Source of the DNA: Acidobacteriota bacterium
GTDB taxonomy: Bacteria; Acidobacteriota; Vicinamibacteria; Marinacidobacterales; Marinacidobacteraceae
Length of the DNA stretch: 64,000 nucleotides
Assembly (NCBI GenBank): GCA_022826825.1
Contig: JAJDUD010000003.1
Location: forward strand, 1 to 64,000
Direction of reading: 5' to 3'
Under the pieces are notes generated by a model. It was not told the DNA's origin and ran no database searches. It worked only from the letters and a program-made list of their open reading frames with translations. The translations under genes were made by a program, and so were the position numbers. Positions 47,693-56,399 of this stretch are shown here, piece by piece (within the stretch, counting starts at the first letter, position 1; each line of letters starts with the position of its first letter).

Positions 47693-48094
47693 TCAGGCGT
47701 CCAGCGGGCGAAGGAAGATCTGCTCGCGGAGCACCTGCCAGCGCCCGTCTTCGTAACGCCATTCGATGTTGCACAGGAGCTGCATCTCCTCGCCGCTCAT
47801 GCCGCTGTGTCTTCGGGTCAGCACGCAGACCGCGGTGTCGCCCAGGACGTGGAAGTCGTGCCAGTCCGCCCACGGATTGAGCCGGCTCTTGCCCTCTTCC
47901 GCCTGCTTGCGGAAATGGGCAATGAACCCCTCCTTGTCGTAGGTGGTCACAGTGCTGTCGGGCATCACCAGCGTCGTGTGGAAGTCCCGGTGGTAGATGG
48001 TCTCGAGTGCGTCGACGTCGAAATGGGTCGCGCGATCGATCAGATGGTCCATCGCCGCGCGGATCGCTGCGGTGGTGTGGGTGGGTTCGGTCAT
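47693..48094 (-). CDS. SnoaL/NTF2-like domain protein
   Basis: This 133-residue protein starts MTEPTHTTAAIRAAMD and lacks a signal peptide. It has the cone-shaped NTF2-like pattern: an N-terminal helix with DALETIYHRDFHTTLVMPDS, a helix FIAHFRKQAEEG, and beta strands VLGDTAVCVLTRRHS, NIEWRYEDGRWQVLREQ. Members act as small hydrolases, isomerases or ligand-binding proteins; none of these can be chosen here. It lies 104 bp after the methyltransferase gene on the same strand. Confidence 0.8.
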   Translation of the reverse strand: MTEPTHTTAAIRAAMDHLIDRATHFDVDALETIYHRDFHTTLVMPDSTVTTYDKEGFIAHFRKQAEEGKSRLNPWADWHDFHVLGDTAVCVLTRRHSGMSGEEMQLLCNIEWRYEDGRWQVLREQIFLRPLDA

Positions 48095-48198
48095 GGAGTC
48101 GGTTCCCGCGGGAGGTGGCCGGCTGGATCGGACGCCGGTCCGCCGGCAGGTGAACCGGGCGGGAACGCGGGGACTTCGAGCGTTCCCGGAAAAACAGT

Positions 48199-48978
48199 CT
48201 AGCCGCGGCGGCCCTCGTCCCGGCTGCCGCCCCCGCCATCCGCCCGAGCCTGTTTCGTCGCCTCGAAGGCGATGACCGGGGGGTTCTCCAGGAAGTCGTC
48301 CCAAAAGGGGTTGTCCCGCTCGGCGGGGTCGAGCGAAACGCCGAGCCAGCGGAACTCGCGGAATCCGGCCTCGTCGAAGGCGCACCGGTAGGTCTCCGGG
48401 CTCTCGTAGTAGTTGTCGAACTCGAAACTCGTGCCGTCATCGTTCGTGAGCCGGTAGCGGATCGGCGCACCCGCGGTGGGGACGGCCGGCCCCGTCTTGA
48501 CGATCCCGTACTTGCTCCAGGAGACGGTTCCCCGCGGCGGGTCCAGCACGTTGTCGTTGAACCCCACCAGCCGTCCCCCGGGGCGGAGCGCGGCGTGAGC
48601 GACCCGGAGGAAGCGGAGCAGCTTGTCCGCGCTCCCGGCGTAGTGGAGGAGATACATGGCGACCACCAGATCCACCGGATCGCCGGGCCGGTAGTCCGCC
48701 GCGTCGGAGCAGACATAGCGGCATCCGAGCGGGTTGTCTTTCTCCTGCCGCTCGGCGAGCCGGATCATCTCTCCGGAGATATCCACTCCCGTCACTTCTC
48801 CGGCGCCGGCGATCTTGAGCAGCCGGGTGTAGAAACCTTCCCCGCACGCGAGGTCCAGCACGCGCAGCCCGCGAATGTCTCCGAGGGCCTCGAACAGCGT
48901 GTGCCGCTCGACGTAGCGGCGGAAGGGGAGCTGCTTCGAATCCTGGTAGGCGGTCGCGATCGCGTCGTACACAGCCAT
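48199..48978 (-). CDS. Class I SAM-dependent methyltransferase
   Basis: This 259-residue protein starts MAVYDAIATAYQDS. It has the Rossmann methyltransferase motifs VLDLACGEGFYTRLL (SAM-binding motif I), GVDISGEMIRLAE with the acidic residue after strand 2, CSDAADYRPGDPVDLVVAM and the late motif LRPGGRLVGFND. The second half carries a tail (TFEFDNYY-like, SPETYRCAFDEAGF) seen in small-molecule methyltransferases such as those acting on quinones or toxoflavin-like compounds. The substrate is unknown. It is divergent from the ankyrin-propeller gene, with a gap of 116 bp. Confidence 0.9.
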   Translation of the reverse strand: MAVYDAIATAYQDSKQLPFRRYVERHTLFEALGDIRGLRVLDLACGEGFYTRLLKIAGAGEVTGVDISGEMIRLAERQEKDNPLGCRYVCSDAADYRPGDPVDLVVAMYLLHYAGSADKLLRFLRVAHAALRPGGRLVGFNDNVLDPPRGTVSWSKYGIVKTGPAVPTAGAPIRYRLTNDDGTSFEFDNYYESPETYRCAFDEAGFREFRWLGVSLDPAERDNPFWDDFLENPPVIAFEATKQARADGGGGSRDEGRRG

Positions 48979-49094
48979 GCCCACCAAGCATATTCGTCCA
49001 CGGGCGGGATAATGGGGACGGAACAACCATGGACTGCCGCCCGCGATGGCCCGGCGGCTTCTCGCGGCGGCAGGAACCCGAGGGAGGGTCCGGC

Positions 49095-51290
49095 GTGAAA
49101 TCTCCAAGAGTCCTGCTGGCAGCGGTGTTGCTGCTCTCCGCACCCTTCTCGAGCGCCCAGGAGGACCAGGGGGAAGCGCTCCGCGACGCCGCCCGGGACG
49201 GGGATGTCGGCCGCATCGAAGCGTTGCTCGCCGCCGGCGCCGACGTGGACGCTCCCAACCGCTACGGCGCCACGGCGCTGTTCTTCGCCGCCGACCGGGG
49301 GCATCTGGAGGTCGTCCGGCGCCTGGCCGACGCCGGGGCCGCCCTCGACATCGAGGACCGCTTCTACCAGATGACGGCCCTCAGCCGGGCGGCCGGTTCC
49401 GGACACCGGGAGGTCGTCTTCTTCCTGCTCGCCCGCGGGGCGCCGGGCGCCGGCGGGCTGCTGGTGCGGGCGTCGCGGCAGGGTGACGAGGAGATGCTGC
49501 GCGCCGTCCTCGAGAACGGGAACTTCGACGAGGACGCGCTCGCCGCCGCGCGGGAGGACGCGGACTCGGAGGACATCGCGGCCCTCCTCCGGGAAGGGAC
49601 CGCGCGGGCGGTGGCGGCGCCCGAACTCACGGAGGAGGCGCGGCGGCGACTCGCCGGGAGTTACTGGAATGAGACCGCGGAGCGGGGAGTGCGGGTCGTC
49701 TCCGAGGACGGGATGCTCCGCGCGCGCAACTTCGAGCGCGATTCCACCTCGGGCAACGAGCGCTTCACCGGTCCCCCCGTCGCGCTCGCGCCCCGCGGCG
49801 GTCCGCGGTCCTTCGTGACGGAGAGCGGGTCCCGCTACGCCTTCCCCGGCCGGGGCGGCATGGTGGAGCGGCTGATCGTGGAGACCGGGGGTGAAACGGT
49901 CGCCTACCAACCCGAGGGGGAGGCCGAGAGCCGGGCGACGGCGCTGGAGACCGCCGAGGCGCCCGCCGCGCCGGCAGCGGGTCCCGCGCCCGGGGACCTG
50001 GCGCCCGTCCGGGCGCGGCCCTGGCCACAGTTCCGCGGTCCCCGGGGGTCGGGGATCGCCGATGAGCAGGGGGTGCCGCTCCGCTGGAACGCCGTCGACG
50101 GCACGGGGATCGCCTGGGAAGCCCCCCTTCCGGGTCTCGGGGTGTCGAGCCCGATCGTGTGGGAGGACCGGGTGTACGTCGTGATCGCCGCGAGCCTCAC
50201 CGAGGACTCGGAGTTCCGGATCGGCCTCTACGGCGACGTCGCGCCGGTCCAGAACGACAGCGAACACCGCTGGGAACTGCGCGCCTACGACCTGATGAGC
50301 GGCGCGGCGGTGTGGACGACCGAACTGCGCCGCGGGGTGCCCAAGACGCGCCGGCACACCAAGTCGAGCCAGGCCAACGCCACCCCGGTGACCGACGGCG
50401 AACGGATCGTCACGCTGATCGGGAGCATGGGGGTGCTGCTCTGCCACGACCTCGAGGGGAACCTGCTCTGGGAGCGTGACGTCGGCGTCCTGAACAGCGG
50501 CTGGTTCTACGACCCCGACTACCAGTGGGGTCACGCCTCCTCGCCGGTGATCCACGGCGGCGCCGTCATCGTGCTGGCCGACGTCCACGGCGACGCCTTC
50601 CTCGGCGCCTTCAATCTCGAAGACGGAGAACCGCTCTGGCGGACCGCCCGCGACGAGGTCTCCACGTTTTCCACGCCGTTCGTGCACGACGCGGGGGGAA
50701 ACGCCGAGGTGGTCGTGAACGGCACCGTGATCCGGGGTTACGACGCTTCCACCGGCGCCGAACGCTGGCGGCTCGGCCCCAACTCGGAGATCCCGATCAG
50801 CGTGCCGCTGCTCGGCGACGGCCTGCTGTTCGTCCAGGCCGGCTATCCGCCGATCCGTCCGATCTATGCGATCCGTCCCGGAATGGAGGGAGATCTGACC
50901 CTCCCTCCCGGCGAGGACTCGAGCGAAGCGATCGCCTGGAGCAAGGATCGCGGCGGGGTGTACATCCCCTCGCCGGTCTTCTACCGCGGCGTCCTCTACC
51001 TCGGCGCCAACAACGGCCGCCTTTCCGCCTACGACGGCGAGACCGGGGAGCGTCTCTATCGCGCCCGGATCGGGGGCAGCGGGGGCTCCTACGCGGCCTC
51101 GCCGTTCGCGGCCGACGGCCGGCTCTACTTCACCACCGAGGAGGGGGAGACCTTCGTCGTGCGGGCGGGACGCGAATACGAACTGCTCGCGAAGAACAGC
51201 GTGGACCGCATCGTGATGGCGTCCCCGGCGGCGAGCGGCGGCGTGCTCGTCATCCGGGCCATCGACCGCCTCTTCGGCATCACGCGTTAG
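49095..51290 (+). CDS. Secreted ankyrin-repeat and PQQ-like propeller fusion
   Basis: This 731-residue protein starts with GTG behind GGAGGG and has a signal peptide (VLLAAVLLLSAPFSSAQ). Three or four ankyrin repeats follow at residues 25-160 (ALRDAARDGDVGRIEALLAA, NRYGATALFFAADRGHLEVV, GSGHREVVFFLLARGA). A small beta domain lies at about 185-280 (GSYWNETAERGVRVV). After a proline-alanine linker, the motif PWPQFRGPRGSGIA starts a full propeller of about 420 residues ending LVIRAIDRLFGI. An exported ankyrin-propeller fusion is unusual and suggests binding to a protein partner. The stop codon TAG is the first three bases of the element at 51288-51804. Confidence 0.87.
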   Translation: MKSPRVLLAAVLLLSAPFSSAQEDQGEALRDAARDGDVGRIEALLAAGADVDAPNRYGATALFFAADRGHLEVVRRLADAGAALDIEDRFYQMTALSRAAGSGHREVVFFLLARGAPGAGGLLVRASRQGDEEMLRAVLENGNFDEDALAAAREDADSEDIAALLREGTARAVAAPELTEEARRRLAGSYWNETAERGVRVVSEDGMLRARNFERDSTSGNERFTGPPVALAPRGGPRSFVTESGSRYAFPGRGGMVERLIVETGGETVAYQPEGEAESRATALETAEAPAAPAAGPAPGDLAPVRARPWPQFRGPRGSGIADEQGVPLRWNAVDGTGIAWEAPLPGLGVSSPIVWEDRVYVVIAASLTEDSEFRIGLYGDVAPVQNDSEHRWELRAYDLMSGAAVWTTELRRGVPKTRRHTKSSQANATPVTDGERIVTLIGSMGVLLCHDLEGNLLWERDVGVLNSGWFYDPDYQWGHASSPVIHGGAVIVLADVHGDAFLGAFNLEDGEPLWRTARDEVSTFSTPFVHDAGGNAEVVVNGTVIRGYDASTGAERWRLGPNSEIPISVPLLGDGLLFVQAGYPPIRPIYAIRPGMEGDLTLPPGEDSSEAIAWSKDRGGVYIPSPVFYRGVLYLGANNGRLSAYDGETGERLYRARIGGSGGSYAASPFAADGRLYFTTEEGETFVVRAGREYELLAKNSVDRIVMASPAASGGVLVIRAIDRLFGITR

Positions 51291-51804
51291 CAGCCGGTGG
51301 AGAAAGTGACGTGAGCACCGAGAACGACGAGGCCCAGTTGCTGTGAAAATGCAACCGGCCCGATGACGGGGACGGCGAGGAGCGCCGGTCTTCAGACCGG
51401 CATCGTCCGCGCAGCGGGCGAAACTCCTGGGCTTCATTTCGGCGCATGGCGCCCCCGTCAATGGGAGTGGCGCGACGACAACTGCGCGCGCGTACTCCGC
51501 TTTCGCCATCTTCGTTTCGGGTCCCCGCAATGTGGCGCGATGGCGCCGGGAGTTTCGCGGCCGGCGGCCGCGATGCCGGTGTGAACACCGGCGCTCCTGG
51601 TCTGAAGGCCCCCACCGGGAGGACTGGCCGGCCCTCCTGGCACCTCGGCATTTTCATGCCCGGCGGGATGCATCGCCGTTCGCTTCCGGAGCAGGGCGCC
51701 AGCCGCGCGGAGACCCCTTGAACACAAAGCATGGGGGACGGCGACAGCCGGCCCGCATGCTCCGTAGCTCGGGAATGCCGCGTGACTTTCTCCACCGGCT
51801 GCTG
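51288..51804. mobile_element. Miniature element with TA end, carrying a family B core
   Basis: The segment is bounded by TAGCAGCCGGTGGAGAAAGT (51288-51307) and, as reverse complement at 51785-51804, CAGCAGCCGGTGGAGAAAGT. Only the outermost base differs. The shared CCGGTGG variant in both ends (other copies have CCTGTGG) shows that the ends evolved or moved as a unit. Inside lies a family B palindrome at 51379-51597 and, further right, an end module with TTTCATGCCCGGCGGGATGC. No transposase is present. The left end supplies the stop codon of the ankyrin-propeller gene. It fills the gap 51291-51852 together with the leader of the next gene. Confidence 0.8.
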
Positions 51805-51852
51805 GGTTCTGCCCGTCCTTCTACAATGGACGCCAACTCCGGAGGTTTTGCC

Positions 51853-53208
51853 GTGGTTCGATTCCCGCTTCGCACTCTCCTGCCCTTCCTGATCGCCGGT
51901 TTTCTCCCCGCGACCCTGGCCGCCGAGGACTGGCCCCACTGGCGGGGGCCGACCCACGATGGGGTCAGCGGCGAGACTGGACTCCCGGTGGAGTGGGACA
52001 CCGAGAACGGGATCGTCTGGAAGGCGCCGATGCCCGCCTGGAGCGGCGCGACCCCCATCATCTCGGGAGACACCATCTTCCTCAACGTCTCCATTCCGGC
52101 GGACGCGGCCGGCGTGCCGGCGAACCCCTCCGAGGGCTACCGCCGGCGGCGTGGCGCTGTTTCCGGCCGCGGCAACGTCGCCTATTCGGGTCACATCGAA
52201 CTCTGGGCGCTCGATCGAAACGACGGAACGGTGCGCTGGACACGTCATCTCAGCGACCGCGACACGCGCGGCCGGAAGCAGAACATGTCCTCCCCGTCTC
52301 CCGTCACCGACGGGAATCACGTGTTCGTGCTGACCGGGACCGGGATGCTCCGGGCCTTCGACTTCGAGGGGAACGAACTCTGGTCGCGCGACATCCAGGC
52401 GGACTACGGCGACTTCGGGCTCAACTGGGGCTACGCGAGCAGCCCGCTCCTCTTCGAAGACGCGATCTACGTCCAGGTGCTGCACGGCATGAAGACGGAC
52501 GATCCCTCCTACCTCCTGCGGATCGACAAGGCCAGCGGCGAGACGGTCTGGCACGTCGAGCGCCCCACCGACGCCATTCGCGAGTCCCCCGATTCGTACA
52601 CCACCCCGTTCATGCACCAGGTGGACGGACGCGATGAACTGGTCATCACTGGCGGCGACGTCGTGACCGGACACGATCCGGAAACGGGCCGCGAGCGCTG
52701 GCGCTCCGACGGCTTGAACCCCGAGAACAACGGCGCCTACCGGATCGTGGCGTCACCCGTCGTGAAGGACGGGATCATCTACGCTCCGACCCGGGTCAAG
52801 CCGCTGCTCGCGCTTCGGACCGGCGGGGAAGGGGACATCACCGATTCGCACCGCATCTGGTCGTTCGACCGGGGGCCCGACGTCCCGAGCCCGGTGACCG
52901 ACGGCGAGCGTTTCTACGTGGTGACCGACAACGGGGTGATGTACGCGCTGGACGCGAAGAGCGGAGAGGTCCTCCTGGGGCCGACCCGCCTGCCGTCCGG
53001 GACGTACAGCGCCTCGCCGGTGCTGGCGGAGGGCCGCATCTACATCATCAACGAGGACGGGGTCGCCACGGTCGTGGGGCTGGGCCAGGACTCGCTCGAC
53101 ATCCTCGCCACGAACGACATGGGCGCCTACACCCTGAGTTCCATGGCGATGTCCGGGGGCCGGATCTACCTGAGGACCGCCGAAGCGCTCTACTGCATCG
53201 GCGACTGA
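51853..53208 (+). CDS. Secreted PQQ-like beta-propeller protein
   Basis: This 451-residue protein starts with GTG at 51853, 7 nt after GGAGG. It has a signal peptide (FPLRTLLPFLIAGFLPATLA) and the clearest form of the family motif, DWPHWRGPTHDGVSGETGLP. Blades include ALDRNDGTVRWTRHL, RIDKASGETVWHVE, VTGHDPETGRERW and ALDAKSGEVLLGP, ending MSGGRIYLRTAEALYCIG. An alternative ATG at 51826 is possible but has no ribosome binding site. Miniature elements flank it on both sides (51288-51804 and 53211-53395), so the gene sits between two copies of the same mobile unit. Confidence 0.88.
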   Translation: MVRFPLRTLLPFLIAGFLPATLAAEDWPHWRGPTHDGVSGETGLPVEWDTENGIVWKAPMPAWSGATPIISGDTIFLNVSIPADAAGVPANPSEGYRRRRGAVSGRGNVAYSGHIELWALDRNDGTVRWTRHLSDRDTRGRKQNMSSPSPVTDGNHVFVLTGTGMLRAFDFEGNELWSRDIQADYGDFGLNWGYASSPLLFEDAIYVQVLHGMKTDDPSYLLRIDKASGETVWHVERPTDAIRESPDSYTTPFMHQVDGRDELVITGGDVVTGHDPETGRERWRSDGLNPENNGAYRIVASPVVKDGIIYAPTRVKPLLALRTGGEGDITDSHRIWSFDRGPDVPSPVTDGERFYVVTDNGVMYALDAKSGEVLLGPTRLPSGTYSASPVLAEGRIYIINEDGVATVVGLGQDSLDILATNDMGAYTLSSMAMSGGRIYLRTAEALYCIGD

Positions 53209-53210
53209 GC

Positions 53211-53395
53211 TAGCAGCCTGTGGAGAAAGTGACGTGAGCACCGAGAGCGGCGAGGCGCCCGGCTGACAAGGCGCGTGAGGGAGGAATACCGGGTGTATTC
53301 CGACCGAAACGCAACGCAGAGGGCCGCAAAGCGGCCCGGTTCAGGCGGGATGCACCGCCGTTCGAATGCCGCGTGACTTTTTTCACAGGCTGCTA
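53211..53395. mobile_element. Short miniature element with TA ends
   Basis: A 185-bp element has TAGCAGCCTGTGGAGAAAGT at 53211-53230 and, as reverse complement of 53376-53395, TAGCAGCCTGTGAAAAAAGT. It shares GACGTGAGCACCGAGA next to the left end with the copies at 33052 and 51288 but lacks the family B core. Its middle instead holds a module with GGGAGGAATACCGGGTGTAT and the common GGCGGGATGCACCGCCGTTC end piece. It begins 2 bp after the stop of the propeller gene and ends 17 bp before the TRAP permease stop, so it sits between convergent genes. Confidence 0.82.
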
Positions 53396-53412
53396 ACCCC
53401 GGCCGAGCCGGG

Positions 53413-55338
53413 TCAGGTGGCCGCGGCGCTGCGGCGCCTGCCGATGTACGCGTAGAGAACGAGCGCTGCGAGGGCGGCGATCCCGAGCAGGTTCGCGAGG
53501 GCAAACAGTTCGCCGGGCGCCGGCGGCCATAGCAGCAGCGCGGCGGCGGTCAGCGCGGCAGCCCGAACGGGCGCCGTGAGCGGGCCGAACAGCCAACCCA
53601 CGATCCCCGCGGAGAGCAGCAGGACGACCGCGCTGCCGAGCAGGAAGGCGACGACCGCTCCGGAGACACCGCGTCCGTCCAGGATCAGGAGCAGTTCCGG
53701 CCGGAAGACAAAGAAATAGGGCAACGCGAAACCGGCCAGCGCGAACCGGAACGCCGTGAGCGCCGCGGGGATGATCGGGGTGTTCGCGATGCCGGCGGTG
53801 GTGTAGGCGGCGAGCGCCACCGGCGGGGTCACCATGGACATCATCCCGAAGTAGAAGATGAAGAAATGGACCGAGAGCGGCGGCATGCCGAGCTGGCCGA
53901 TCACCGGGCCGATGAGGATCGCCATCAGGAGGTAGCAGACGGCGGACGGGAGCCCCATCCCCAGGACGACCGAACCCACCATGATGAGGAGGAGGGCGGG
54001 GAGCAGTCCCTCGCCGGCGACGGACAGGACGGCGGCGGGAAACCGGGTGCCGAGGCCCGTCAGGGTGACCATCCCCAGGATGATCCCGACGGCCCCCGCG
54101 GCCGCGACCAGCGGCGCCGCCCCCTGTGCGATACGGCCGAGCGCATCCAGCAGCTTCCGGAGATCGGGACGGGTGCTGCGGTGCCAGAGGGAGGCCAGGA
54201 CCACGATCAACAGGGCGACGCTGACCGCCCGGAACACGGTCCGTCCCGCAATCAGCGCGACGACCAGCGAAACGAGGCCCACCCCGAACACGATGCCCGC
54301 CTGAAGGGGGACCTTCTCGCCCTGCTCCTCCCGTTCGGTCTCGGCCGCAGGCGTCGCCAGGTGGCGGCGGGCGTGCAGGTGGACCATCGCGATGAGCGCG
54401 ACGTAATAGAGAAGCGCGGGGAGGATGGCCGCCTGCACCACCTGGAGATAGCTCACCGGCGGGTCCACCAGTTCGAGCATCATGTAGGCGGCGGCGCCCA
54501 TCACCGGGGGAACGAGGGCCGCTCCGGAACTGGCCGCCGCCGTGATCCCGGCCGCCGCGCGCGCGGTGAAACCGGTGCTCCGCATCAGCGGAATGGTCAC
54601 CGTGCCGGTGGTCGCCGCGTCGGCGACCGCGCTTCCGGAAAGCGATCCCATCATGGCGTTGGCGACGACCGAAACCTTCGCCGCCCCTCCCACGGTGCCA
54701 AGGAACAGGCGGCGCGCCGAGGTGGTGATGAACCGGATGGCTCCGGTCGCCTGCAGCACCGCCCCGAAGACGACGAACAGGAACACGTAGGCGAACATGA
54801 CCTTCATCGCGATCCCGAAGACACCCTGGCTCTGCAGGAAACCCTGGGAGGCGAGGCGGGCGAGGGAGTAGCCCCGGTGGGGGAAGAGGAGTTCCGGAAG
54901 GTGCGGACCGATGGCCGCGTACAGGAGGAACAGGCCCGCCAGGATCGGCAGGGCGGGGCCGATCACCCGCGCCGTCGCCGCGAGCACGCCGAACAGGCCG
55001 AGGAGCCCGAGCGCGATGTCGAGGCCGGTCTCGCCGCCGGCGCGGTCGCCGAGCGTCGTGGGGCCGAAGCCGCTCCAGTAGAGGACGTAGGCGCAGCCCG
55101 CCACCGCGGACACGAAGCCCAACAGGTCGATCCCGCGCCGCCACCAGGGATCGCCGGGCTTCACCCGGATCAGGAAGCAGAGCGGCAGGCCGCAGAGCGC
55201 GAACGCCGCGAGCTGCGCCTGGGGGGTGAGCGCGGGCCGATTCACCTCGACCAGCACGAAGACCGTCAGGAGGAGGGTCAGGACCCCGATGGCGGCGCCG
55301 CGGACGCCGGACGACGCCCGCGGAACCGATTCACTCAC
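53413..55338 (-). CDS. TRAP transporter fused permease (4TM/12TM, DctQM-like)
   Basis: This 641-residue membrane protein starts with GTG. An N-terminal four-helix part (residues about 15-150) corresponds to the small DctQ-like subunit, and the larger remainder to the DctM ion-transporter part. Family motifs include MMGSLSGSAVADAATTGTVTIPLM, here split as SLSGSAVADAA and TTGTVTIPLM, and the second-half GMGLPSAVCYLLMAI. It uses the sodium or proton gradient for high-affinity import. With the TAXI-type binding protein 24 bp upstream it forms a two-gene TRAP-TAXI system. Substrates of TAXI systems are often C4-dicarboxylates, glutamate or related acids; the one used here is unknown. Confidence 0.93.
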   Translation of the reverse strand: MSESVPRASSGVRGAAIGVLTLLLTVFVLVEVNRPALTPQAQLAAFALCGLPLCFLIRVKPGDPWWRRGIDLLGFVSAVAGCAYVLYWSGFGPTTLGDRAGGETGLDIALGLLGLFGVLAATARVIGPALPILAGLFLLYAAIGPHLPELLFPHRGYSLARLASQGFLQSQGVFGIAMKVMFAYVFLFVVFGAVLQATGAIRFITTSARRLFLGTVGGAAKVSVVANAMMGSLSGSAVADAATTGTVTIPLMRSTGFTARAAAGITAAASSGAALVPPVMGAAAYMMLELVDPPVSYLQVVQAAILPALLYYVALIAMVHLHARRHLATPAAETEREEQGEKVPLQAGIVFGVGLVSLVVALIAGRTVFRAVSVALLIVVLASLWHRSTRPDLRKLLDALGRIAQGAAPLVAAAGAVGIILGMVTLTGLGTRFPAAVLSVAGEGLLPALLLIMVGSVVLGMGLPSAVCYLLMAILIGPVIGQLGMPPLSVHFFIFYFGMMSMVTPPVALAAYTTAGIANTPIIPAALTAFRFALAGFALPYFFVFRPELLLILDGRGVSGAVVAFLLGSAVVLLLSAGIVGWLFGPLTAPVRAAALTAAALLLWPPAPGELFALANLLGIAALAALVLYAYIGRRRSAAAT

Positions 55339-55362
55339 CGCGGCAGCGTGTCCGGAGATCGA

Positions 55363-56346
55363 TCAGGGTTCCGGCCAGATTCCGGCTTCCCGGTAGAAGC
55401 GGACGGCGCCGGGATGGAAGTCGACGCCGGTGTAGCGGGCGGCGTTGTTCTCGTTGATGGCCCGGCCGGCCGGATGCTTCTCCACCACCGACTGGCGCCG
55501 TTCCCAGAGCGCGCGCGTCGCCTGGTAAACGGTCTCCTCATCGGCGTCCGCCCGCGTGATGAGGTGCATCGACCCGACGTCGAGCCCGAGGTAGTCCTCG
55601 TCCTGGCCGCGATAGGTGCCGGCGGGAATGACGGCCTCCCGGTAGAACGGATACCGCTCGGGCAGTTCGCTGCGGATCTCGGGATCCAGCGGAACGAGCA
55701 GGGTATCCATCCCGGCGGTCGCCTGGACGATCGAAGCGGTGGGAACGGCGCCCCCGAGGAAAGCGGCCGCCGCCGAGTCGTCGCTGAGCATGTCCACCGC
55801 CCCCGCCTGGGTGTTGTAGAGCGGGATGAAGTCCTCGTAGGTGACCCCGTGCGCTTCCACGATCGGCCGGATGAAGTGCTCGAACCCGGCGCCGGCCACG
55901 CCCACCACGACCCGCTTCCCGGCGAGGTCCGGGATCCGGTTCACTTCGTGCCGCCGGGGAGACACGAACGTCGCCACGTTGGGCGCCAGGGTCATGACCG
56001 CCTGGACCGGATACGCGCGCCCCCAGCCGTCCTCACCCCGGGCGGCGAAATAGGTCACCGCCGCATTGGAGAGCGCCAGGTCCAGCTCGCCCGAAGCCAG
56101 GCGGCGGATGTTCTCTCCCGACCCTTTCGTCGCTTCCGGCGTCACCCGGAGCCCGGCCTCGCCGAGAACCTCCGCCAGCGCTCCCCCGACGACGAAGAAG
56201 GCTCCTCCCGGGGGGGCGCTGCCCAGACTCAGGAAGGCGGGAGCGGCCCCATCGCCGCCTCCGCCGCACCCGCCGGCGGCGAGCAGCGGGACGGACAGAC
56301 CCAGAAGGACACGGGAAACGACGGCGCGGCGGGGTCCGGAGAGCAT
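55363..56346 (-). CDS. TAXI-family TRAP transporter solute-binding lipoprotein
   Basis: This 327-residue protein has a lipoprotein signal (LLGLSVPLLAAGGC) followed by a glycine-rich linker. The TAXI pattern is clear: LGSAPPGGAFFVVGGALAEV near the start, EATKGSGENIRRLASGELDLAL, and VVVGVAGAGFEHFIRPIVEAHG. It should capture the substrate in the periplasm and hand it to the fused permease encoded 24 bp downstream. A remnant of the TA-ended element lies 13 bp before its start. Confidence 0.92.
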   Translation of the reverse strand: MLSGPRRAVVSRVLLGLSVPLLAAGGCGGGGDGAAPAFLSLGSAPPGGAFFVVGGALAEVLGEAGLRVTPEATKGSGENIRRLASGELDLALSNAAVTYFAARGEDGWGRAYPVQAVMTLAPNVATFVSPRRHEVNRIPDLAGKRVVVGVAGAGFEHFIRPIVEAHGVTYEDFIPLYNTQAGAVDMLSDDSAAAAFLGGAVPTASIVQATAGMDTLLVPLDPEIRSELPERYPFYREAVIPAGTYRGQDEDYLGLDVGSMHLITRADADEETVYQATRALWERRQSVVEKHPAGRAINENNAARYTGVDFHPGAVRFYREAGIWPEP

Positions 56347-56359
56347 CAGGCGGCGACTC

Positions 56360-56389
56360 TAGCAGCCTGTGGTTCCACCACCGGCTGCC
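56360..56389. repeat. Collapsed remnant of the TA-ended element
   Basis: TAGCAGCCTGTGG is followed two bases later by CCACCACCGGCTGCC, the reverse complement of the other end, with no interior. This looks like the two ends of the miniature element left after loss of the core. Confidence 0.6.
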
Positions 56390-56399
56390 AGGGCCCGGA

